Shown here one piece after another: positions 1-6,325 of a stretch of 18,829 bases of DNA; the stretch's first letter is position 1, and each line of letters starts with the position of its first letter. The position numbers were made by a program, and so were the translations under genes. Below the pieces are notes generated by a model. It was given only the letters and a program-made list of their open reading frames with translations, searched no databases and was not told where the DNA came from. The stretch is from Brachionus koreanus (taxonomy: Eukaryota > Rotifera > Eurotatoria > Ploima > Brachionidae), in contig PJRA01000288.1 in NCBI GenBank assembly GCA_016987375.1, positions 157,438 through 176,266 on the forward strand, given 5' to 3'.

Positions 1-487
1 TGAATAAATCAATGCCAAAAAGAGTTGTGGCTTGTTATAAGGCCAAAAGCAGACATCTCAAATATTAAATTTTAAAAATTTCTAAACTTTTGTTATTTTT
101 TAAACTTTTTCTGTAATTTTTTTCAAATAGTTTTTTTTGGTTTTACGTTATTGGATCGATAACTGATAAATATTTAAAAAAAGCCGCATTTTTATTTTTT
201 ATTATTATTATTAATTTTTAAGCCGCCTTTTATTTACATAAAAACAAAACAATCCTTGTGTTAACTAATAAAATCAATCCTTGTGCATACTGTAAGTCTG
301 TCTTTTTTCAATAGAGAACAATCTGACTAATCATAAATCTTTTTTCTATTTTTTCAAATTGAACTAAGAGACTAGATTTTTCCTTTGAAGGACATCAGTT
401 TTAAGGTGAAAAAGGCGAAAAGTATCTGTTTTTTATCAAATACATCAGGTTAGAAAATATATTAGAATTATTGAATTAATACAAAAA
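1..487. other. AT-rich flank, no convincing gene
   Basis: No supported gene. The plus strand has a short open stretch at 3-65 (starts NKSMPKRVV) that stops at a TAA; it could be the last few codons of a gene ending from the left, but it is too short to call. A decamer AATCCTTGTG occurs twice (about 251 and 275), and AAGCCGC-type words occur at about 181 and 220. Confidence 0.4.
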
Positions 488-497
488 TTTATTTATT
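488..497 (-). terminator. Poly(A) signals of the galactosyltransferase gene
   Basis: Two overlapping AATAAA hexamers on the minus strand (TTTATT at 488-493 and 492-497 on the plus strand) lie 14-23 bases beyond the galactosyltransferase stop codon. They are plausible cleavage/polyadenylation signals, although this motif is common by chance in such AT-rich DNA. Confidence 0.45.
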
Positions 498-510
498 AAC
501 TATAGAACTA

Positions 511-770
511 TTAATTGATATTTGGTTGATCAATATTAATAACTAAATGAGTAAATAATCTAAATTTTGTTGTTTTAATTAAACTATAATTAACAGTATT
601 CAAACCATCATCAAAAAATTTGTTTTTAATTTCTTCCAAGATTTTAAATCGTTTCATGTTTCTTTTTTGTGTTTTATGAAAAAGATTTTGATAAATGGTA
701 TTTAATTTGGGACGATCAAATCCTATATTGGTGCTCTCCAGTCTGTAATACATGTCATCGTCCTCTCCCC
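511..770 (-). CDS. Galactosyltransferase exon 3 (C-terminus)
   Basis: Begins after the acceptor AAAG (AG at 772-771) and completes the WGWG|GEDDD motif across a 49-bp intron (819-771). It then encodes DMYYRL, a RFKILEE helix, DGLN and the terminal beta strand RLFTHLVINI, and stops at 513-511. An ATG at 789 that would open this reading frame lies inside the intron and is not a start. Confidence 0.88.
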
Positions 771-3700
771 CTTTAAAAAAATCATTCATACTCTAACTAA
801 AAAGTCTAATATTATTTACCCCATCCCCAAAATTTATTTGAATAGCCATTGACTTGAACATAGTTTTCAATTCTAAAAAATATCACTCCTCCCACTAGTA
901 TTGGGTAAATGATTCGGTAGTCTGATTTTCCGACAATTACTGACAAGTGTTTTGGTCTTTTGTCAGGACATGTGTACAAATTAAGATAAGCTTAAAATAA
1001 AAAGTAAGTTTGTTAAAAATATAAGTTTTTAGCTTCTTTCATAAATCGGAAATTTTTATTTTTTTCATAAATTAAACTGAAAAAAACTTCTAATTTTAAT
1101 ATTAACTGTTCAGAAATTAAAAATCAGATAGTAAAGGTTTTGCGAATTTTTGTTCATAAGATCAAAACAAAATGTGAAAAATTCATATTTAAGTTCAATA
1201 AAAAAAAATTAATTCAAAAACTTATTTTAATCTATAGCCAAGTATTGAAAGTAATTTTTAGACATCTAAATATTGAACGTTTACTTTGAAAATATGCTTC
1301 AGCAATAAAATTTTTTACTCAAAAATATCTAATAGCACTTGAAAAAAGTTTTAAGAATTTCTTGCATTTTTTTCTGACAAAATAAGTAGCAAAATTGACT
1401 AAACTCTCTTTGATTTGGTCTATTTATTCTAGCATATTAGACTCAGATTCAAATTTTCAATTCAAATGACTTTGACTCTTGAACATTGTCCTATTCAGCA
1501 TCACAAGACTCTTTTTGAGTTTTTTTATTGCTATTTTCAATTTATACTTACACTTTGACAGTTTCCTAAATTTACTGAACTAAATAAAGATTATCAATAA
1601 TTTTTTTTGGGTCTATTGTGTTATGTGACCAAGACCCCTCACCTATAATATGTGACCAGTGCTGGCCACCTAATTTTCTAAGGGGTAATCTGTGACCAAA
1701 TGATTGAATTAAAAATATTTAAAGAAAATTACGTGACCAATCAAAAAAATAAGTGACCAAAAAAAAATTAAAAAATATGACTATTATAAATGATAATTTT
1801 TTTAAATTTGACTACTATAAAAGTTAAATGTAATAAGCTTAATGTTTTTTGGATATATGTATTTTTAACCCTTTACGCTCAAAATAATTACCACATTCAG
1901 GACACTTAACAGGACTTCGTTCGTTGCTTAAGGTTTTTTTACTTCCTCAACAGTTTTTTTTACTTTTTCAACTAAATAGCTTTCTAAATAGTCCAAAAAA
2001 TGTATCGGCATAAACCGATTTATAATTTGTACAAGAAGAACATCTACAAGTTAATAATCGTTTATTACTATTTTTTGATCGTTTCCTAAAATCAATTTCC
2101 ATATTTTGACCAAATTTTTTGCAACCATTTTTGGTGCAAAATTTTTCATATTCAACCAAATCACTGTCAAGTAATTGAAGAAAACGCTTAAACTCTGGCG
2201 TATCTTTGACATATTCCTTAGATTTACAATTCATTTTTGACTAAAATTTTAGAAAAATTTTACTATTTATTTTTTTTGTTTTTAATCATGATTAAGTGAA
2301 TTTTGAAATTTTAACTATGCTTCAAATTTAAGCTTACTTTAATACAATCATTAATTGCAGCACTGGTCACATAACACAATAGACCCTTTTTTTTATTTAA
2401 TTTGTAACTAATTTTTAAAAATAATTTTATTATTTTGAGCCATAAAATTTTGCGTTTTATAAATGCTTATAATTAGATAATTTTGATTTTAACACCATTT
2501 TAATTCTAAAAATTCAAGTTATAAGAGTTCATCAAGGGTCTGTTCTTGGTCCAATATTATTCATTCTATACATAAATGACTATGCAGATGTATGCTGATG
2601 ATTCAAAAATATTAGCTATTGATTATCAAATCTAGATGCAATTTGAAAATGGATAAAAGTTTGGGTCATGAGTTTGTGTAACTCATGAACGAGAGGCATA
2701 AGTATAACTCATACCAAAGAAGAGAGTGATGAGGTATTACTAGAGTTTAGGAGCTGCCAGAGGGATTTAGCAGTGATGGTATTCTCTGATTTAAAGTGGA
2801 CTGCGCAGATAAAAAGTGCTTGTACAAAAGCTAATAAGATCCTTGGAATGCTTAAGCAAACGTTCGATAGTAGAGATAAGAACTTATGGAAAAAAATTAT
2901 ATGCATCTATGGTAAGATATCATCTAGAGTTTGCGGTGCAAGTGTGGAATCCAAGTAAAAAGACAGATGTGAATGCATCAGAGAAAAGTCCGGGAAAAAT
3001 ACCTTTGAAAGCTTTGGACAATGCAATGAGATTATTGAAGATGGGGCTAACAAAACTGAGTGAAAGGAGAGTGTGAAGAGATTTGATTGAAATGTATAAA
3101 CTAGTTAGTGGACTAGAAAATGCTCAGCTGGGAAAAGAGCAATATTAAGAGGCAATAGTTTTAGAATGCACGGAAAAAGTTTTCCTACAAAACTGAGAAA
3201 CGATTTTGCGGTGACTGCCTGGCATGTTATAGTGTTATCAAATTCAAATCCACGAAAGCTTTCAAGATTGCGTTGGACAAATTCAGTGGATATGGCTGCT
3301 TCAGCTCCATAATGCCAAGCAGTAATGGGCTCAGACATTATAGTAAGAATGTCGCAGCAAGAACTAGCTAACATAATAAACAAATTTGAATGCTCTTCAA
3401 AATTATCTTATTTAATTCTAAAAAATTTTATTATATGAAATTTTTTTAAATTTTTGATCAGTTTATTGTCCTAATCAGTTTCAACAGTAGCCCTTAAATT
3501 AAGAAGGGTACAAAAATTGGTTTAAAAAATTTAATTAATAATGATGATACGAGCCTTCAAAAGAAAAAAGGATTAAGTAGAACATCCATTCTCGATCAGA
3601 ATGCTCTGTGTACGGCTCTTGGGAGAAACCTCAAATTAAGTATTGACCAATTATCAAAGTTTAAAAGACGCAAAATCTTTGTCACAAATAAAAATAAAGT

Positions 3701-4324
3701 TGTAATCAATGTAATAAGTTTATAATTCTAAACAAACTGAAACTAAATAGTTTTATATTAGAAGTACTAACTAGTGGGAAGAAGATCCACATCGTGAAAG
3801 ACAATACAATCAAACTGAGCTGGAAGTGTGAAGTTTTTTGTTGGTTTTTGAATTATTTCAATAAAAGCAGCATTATTAGTACTTCCTTTGTTGAATTTAT
3901 CACTATTTACTTGTTCAACTACAAAAATTGTGTAGTTTAATTTTTGTCTTTGTAAAAAAGGATGAATGTTGTATAGAAACACTCGTAGATTTGGTTCGCG
4001 ATCTTTGTATGGAATTATTATGGCGACTCGGCTAATTGCTTTACAATCTTTTGGCTCTGATTGTCCACCCATGTTTACATTTTCTATAAAATCCATATTC
4101 TTTGCTCTCTTATTGTAAGTTATTTCAGCTTTAAATGGCCGAAAATCTGGCGTAAAATTTGTAATAATGCTAACAATTTCATTTTGATTAATTGAAGCAA
4201 TGTCACATGTTGGTTTTGATTTATTTATATAAGATTTACTACTAAGAGTAATTATTATTTTTACTAAAAAAACTATTAAAATTATTTTAAAGAATACAAA
4301 TAATTTTTTTTTCAACAACCTCAT
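511..4324 (-). CDS. Beta-1,4-galactosyltransferase family protein, three exons
   Basis: Predicted Golgi type II glycosyltransferase (glycosyltransferase family 7) that would transfer galactose, or possibly GalNAc, from a UDP-sugar to terminal GlcNAc-like acceptors. Joining exons 4324-3772, 990-820 and 770-511 gives 984 nt, or 327 residues plus stop, close to the family's usual length. Order: short basic N-terminus, membrane anchor about residues 8-28, stem, then the catalytic domain starting at VAIIIPYKDREPN with the HPFLQRQ motif. FHDVD (176-180) is the metal/nucleotide-sugar site, NLYTCP follows at about 188-193, GGV at 218-220 and FWGWGGEDDD at 238-247; the C-terminus holds the family-typical DGLN and RLFTH motifs. 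All three exons join in frame (phase 1 at both introns). The ATG is directly preceded by an in-frame TAA. Donor specificity and the exact paralogue cannot be told. The gene looks intact. Confidence 0.9.
771..819 (-). other. Galactosyltransferase intron 2 (49 bp)
   Basis: GTAAAT donor at 819 and TTTAAAG acceptor ending at 771. Removing it restores the WGWGGEDDD catalytic motif without a frame change, which is strong evidence for this intron. Confidence 0.88.
820..990 (-). CDS. Galactosyltransferase exon 2 (catalytic core)
   Basis: This 171-nt exon is too short for a simple ORF scan. Reverse-strand translation gives YLNLYTCP, KHLSV, a YPILVGGV segment and VNGYSNKFWGWG, in the order expected for beta-1,4-galactosyltransferases. 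The acceptor is TTTTAAG (AG at 992-991) and the donor is GTAAAT starting at 819. Confidence 0.88.
1609..1631 (+). repeat. Left terminal inverted repeat
   Basis: A 23-bp repeat, perfectly inverted at 2364-2386. Preceded by an 8-T tract at 1601-1608. Confidence 0.85.
1853..2234 (-). pseudogene. Zinc-ribbon plus C2H2-finger protein of the TIR element, frameshifted
   Basis: The minus strand from ATG at 2234 reads 88 codons with a Cys pattern (CTKNGC ... CRCSSC) like the zinc ribbon at the N-terminus of Merlin/IS1016-type transposases, followed by a KSVYADTFF-like segment. The frame closes at 1968. Neighbouring frames continue the coding character: a Lys/Glu-rich helix (YLVEKVKKTVEEVKK, about 1982-1932), then, past a run of seven A residues, a finger-like motif CPECGNYF..KGLKIHISKKH ending at a TAA near 1853. 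The homopolymer runs suggest two frameshifts, by decay or sequencing error. No acidic catalytic triad is seen, so this is either a truncated transposase or a small DNA-binding protein of the element. Function is inferred from the motifs only. Confidence 0.5.
2364..2386 (-). repeat. Right terminal inverted repeat
   Basis: A perfect 23-bp reverse complement of 1609-1631, followed by an 8-T tract at 2387-2394. Confidence 0.85.
2522..3390 (+). pseudogene. CR1/L2-like LINE reverse transcriptase fragment (degenerate)
   Basis: Plus-strand translation, with frame changes, shows HQGSVLGPILFILYIND, then YADDS (the reverse transcriptase catalytic box), then VFSDLKWTAQI and ANKILGML. These are followed by YHLEFAVQVWNP, a degraded LERVQ/RR.RGDLIEMYKL region and a final STKAFKIALDKF segment, which is the usual order for the C-terminal half of CR1/L2-clade ORF2. 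A deletion removes much of the sequence between IND and YADD and after YADD, and there are several stops and frameshifts. It lies antisense inside galactosyltransferase intron 1. It differs from the LINE at 6.3-10 kb and is not a copy of it at nucleotide level by eye. Confidence 0.75.
3498..3725 (+). other. Unidentified 75-codon open stretch without ATG
   Basis: Open between TAA (3495-3497) and TAA (3723-3725). The peptide is Lys-rich with a clear local drop in A/T bias and ordinary codon-like composition (for example SILDQNALCTALGRN and LSKFKRRKIF). It has no Met and no motif I recognise. It may be the 3' end of a captured exon, a transposon remnant or chance. Confidence 0.25.
3772..4324 (-). 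CDS. Galactosyltransferase exon 1
   Basis: Encodes residues 1-184: membrane anchor, stem and the first half of the catalytic domain, ending just after FHDVDLLP. The open frame runs on to a TAG at 3767, but the donor GTTAGT at 3771-3766 lies before it. Ending at 3772 leaves a phase-1 codon that is completed by exon 2 to give a family-like LLP..YLNLYTCP join. Confidence 0.88.
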
Positions 4325-5280
4325 TTAAATATTATGTCTAAATTGAAATCAAATTTAGAAGAGTATTTTAAAGATTATAAAACTCACATACTTTATTTTT
4401 CTTTATTCTTTGAAAAAAATCCAATTTTATCAATTCAAAAACAAATTAAAAAAAAATATTAGTTGTAAATTTTCAATTGTTTTAAATGCTTTGAATTTAT
4501 TTTCTATCAAAAGGAAAAAAATATTTACTATTATGATATCATTTTATAAGTTTGATTCTTATAGAAGTTGGATAGTCAATTCAGACCTTAGAATTTATTT
4601 TCAAGAATGACAAAGCTTTTTTTGAATTGCCATGCCAAAAATTATTCAATAAAATATCACACAATAAAAAAAAACAAGATAAATATTTGTTTGTAAAAAG
4701 AAAATTTTTTTGTTGAGAAATTGAGTTTGATTATTGTGGAAAAAAATCGATTTAAATATTCCCTTGGTTAAAGAAATATTAAGTAAAATATTTTTGATTT
4801 TTTTTTCGTGTCAAATATAAAGTCTTTAATTTTATTAAATTTCAAATTTATTTTTACAGATTGAATTCTTAGAAATTTTCTAAAAAATATTTTTAACTAT
4901 TTTCGCTTTAAATATGTTATAAACAAAGAATTGGTATTCATAATTAATGAATTCTAGCTACCCAACTAGAACCTTGTTCCGGGCTTCAAAACAAAATTTT
5001 CATACCTAAATTTGTTATTTTTTAAACAAAAAAATTTTTTGAAAAAAAAAAACCCTAAACCCTAACCCATTTCAAAAAACTTTAACCCTAAAAGCTGTAA
5101 CAAGCTTGGTACTACAAGATTTAGAGATGAGTACTGTTCTCCTTGAATTTAATTTGTTACAAACTCAAATATTTTTGGAGTCTTGAGTGTTCATTTTGAC
5201 TTAAAATTAATCTTTGGTTTTCGATTTAAATCATGGCTTTATTTAACTTGATTAATTTTATTTTGCATATTACTCCTAAG
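4325..5280. other. AT-rich intergenic region upstream of the galactosyltransferase
   Basis: Should contain the promoter of the minus-strand galactosyltransferase, but I see no distinctive element. A 66-codon plus-strand ORF (4410-4610) is low-complexity Lys/Ile/Phe-rich and not credible. A short telomere-like repeat is listed separately. Confidence 0.4.
5050..5090. repeat. Short interstitial telomere-like repeat (CCCTAA)n
   Basis: AACCCTAAACCCTAACCC at 5051-5068 and TTTAACCCTA at 5081-5090, with only 2-3 degenerate units. The TTAGGG-type unit matches the common animal telomere repeat, but the tract is too short to indicate a chromosome end. Confidence 0.45.
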
Positions 5281-5287
5281 CACTTAA

Positions 5288-5800
5288 TCTCACTATTCTA
5301 TCGTGTTTTTATAGGCTTGGGAATATATTATTTTCTATTAAATAAGAAGCAAAAATCTTTTTTTTGTCTAAATTTTGCAGAAATTATTGTGCATTTTTGA
5401 TTATTCGTTTAACATTGTTGATTTTTGCAAGGCTTTTTTTAATCACAAGCTTTAGAGAATGAGCAAAGCATCTAATATGCTATAGTCCAGGGGTTATTAA
5501 TAATTCTTTTTGGTTGATTTTAACACTTAAGTCTGATTTCTCTTCAGAGCTAGTAATTTCGCATTCAGTATCAGTTCCACTTTCTTCCACCTTGGCTTCA
5601 GAAAGGTCGAATTCGTCTTCATCGACAAGATTCAAAAGCCTACCCATCTTTTCCATATTAGAACCATTATCAATTCGAACTAATTTTTCACGAATTGCGA
5701 ATTCTTCAATTATAGTATCAATTTCTCTTTTAATCCCCCTTTCAGTCGTTGTGATTATATTATTACAGCGAAGAACGTTAGTTTTGAATTCAAAATTTTC
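5288..5800 (-). pseudogene. hAT-superfamily transposase fragment
   Basis: Reverse-strand reading shows the hAT order of landmarks: an IIEEFAIREKLVRI segment, DNGSNM (5671-5654, containing the second catalytic Asp), an acidic insert rich in Glu/Asp/Ser, HIRCFAHSLKLV (5479-5444, the hAT Cys/His motif) and KPIKTR*NS (about 5318-5292), equivalent to the family's RWNS motif. The frame is broken by an in-frame stop before HIRC, by another after KNAQ and by a TAG where the conserved Trp should be. The N-terminal BED finger, the first catalytic Asp region and the C-terminal dimerisation domain are absent, and no terminal repeats were found. It is a dead internal fragment of Ac-like type. Confidence 0.7.
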
Positions 5801-6250
5801 GAAGTTCTTGAAGTCAAGTCATAACTTTGACTTATATTTTTGTGACTAAGACTTAAAACTGTGACTTAAAAACAAGTCTGATTTACTTATCTTATTTTAT
5901 TTGTTTTTCTGATCGAGCTCTTTCAGATAAAAAAGGAAAGTAAAAATTTGAAATTAAAAACAGTTTTAAAATATTTTAGACTAAATAAGCTTTGATCATT
6001 TTAATAGCAACAAACAATCCAGTAGAACAAGAAAGTGATACAAAAATCAAAGAGCAACAAGCTAATTGAAAAAACAAGTGATTGCCTGTAGTTAAGTAGC
6101 AATGGTTAGAATAAGTGAACTATAACAATTAAAGAAAACTTTTTTTAACTAAAAAAGATTATAATTCTAATGCAATTAATTTATTATTTAATATTGAAAA
6201 TTTTTTTATTGAAAGTTGCTTTATCGAACATCTATTTATTAGCCATTAGA
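5801..6250. other. AT-rich gap between hAT fragment and LINE
   Basis: No gene or repeat with support. Repeated words such as GACTTA/AAGTC at 5815-5880 are seen, but there is no organised structure. Confidence 0.35.
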
Positions 6251-6265
6251 AGTAGTAGTAGTAGT
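6251..6265 (-). repeat. Trinucleotide tail (ACT)5 at LINE 3' end
   Basis: Plus-strand (AGT)5 is (ACT)5 in the element's orientation and follows its 3' stem-loop. LINEs of the L2/CR1 group often end in short tandem repeats instead of poly(A), which supports placing the 3' boundary here. Confidence 0.6.
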
Positions 6266-6276
6266 AAAATAGAACT

Positions 6277-6325
6277 GCGACTTGGACATAGTCCAAGTAG
6301 AGCCCTAAAGGGCTGTAGCAGTCGC
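6277..6325 (-). ncRNA. Predicted 3'-end stem-loop structure of the LINE RNA
   Basis: An outer helix GCGACT/AGTCGC (6277-6282 with 6320-6325) encloses two hairpins. One is an 8-bp stem ACTTGGAC/GTCCAAGT (6280-6287 with 6291-6298, 3-base loop); the other is a 5-bp stem AGCCC/GGGCT (6301-6305 with 6310-6314, 4-base loop). The outer helix and first hairpin share three bases, so a three-way junction would use five outer pairs and a six-pair hairpin. It straddles the ORF2 stop. L2/CR1-type elements are known to use a 3' stem-loop for template recognition; that role here is inferred. Confidence 0.5.

Larger units (their letters stand above)
1609..2386 (-). mobile_element. 778-bp DNA transposon-like element with 23-bp terminal inverted repeats
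   Basis: The left end starts GGGTCTATTGTGTTATGTGA at 1609-1631 and the right end, 2364-2386, is its perfect 23-bp reverse complement. Eight T residues flank each end (1601-1608 and 2387-2394), matching an 8-bp target duplication, though a T tract is weak proof. The left arm holds extra copies of the TIR-internal word GTGACCA. The interior encodes a small cysteine-rich remnant on the minus strand. An 8-bp duplication with GGG-starting ends and a zinc ribbon suggests a Merlin-like superfamily, but hAT, P or another 8-bp-duplication family is possible. No DDE catalytic domain is visible, so it is probably non-autonomous. Confidence 0.75.
991..3771 (-). other. Galactosyltransferase intron 1 (2781 bp) with inserted mobile DNA
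   Basis: Donor GTTAGT at 3771, acceptor TTTTAAG ending at 991, phase 1. It is about 50 times longer than intron 2. The bulk is explained by insertions: a TIR element at 1609-2386, a LINE fragment at about 2522-3390 and a coding-like stretch at 3498-3725. Bases 991-1600 are featureless AT-rich sequence. Confidence 0.8.

Noticed and set aside
511..789. A galactosyltransferase C-terminus apparently starting at an ATG and lacking the WGW residues (FFKGGEDDD), suggesting a dead or altered enzyme.
   Set aside because: The ATG and FFK codons lie in a 49-bp intron. The upstream exon supplies WGWG and the join restores WGWGGEDDD.
1625..1760. The GTGACCA repeats considered as a CRISPR-like or satellite array.
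   Set aside because: The unit is only 7 bp, spacing is irregular (20-41 bp) and it lies within a TIR element; subterminal transposon motifs explain it better.
3105..3383. 92-codon minus-strand ORF.
   Set aside because: Shadow of the plus-strand LINE fragment, whose STKAFKIALDKF segment reads on the other strand.
3767..3771. In-frame TAG after FHDVDLLP suggesting a truncated transferase.
   Set aside because: The stop overlaps the GTTAGT splice donor, and exon 2 continues the domain in the right phase.
4410..4610. 66-codon plus-strand ORF.
   Set aside because: Lys/Ile/Phe-rich composition expected from AT-rich DNA; no motif and no splice or signal support.
4950..5000. Possible tRNA-like sequence around CTAGCTACCCAACTAGAACC.
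   Set aside because: No B box with the correct spacing and no cloverleaf pairing.
5514..5849. 111-codon Ser-rich plus-strand ORF.
   Set aside because: It is the antisense shadow of the hAT transposase remnant, whose motifs read on the minus strand.
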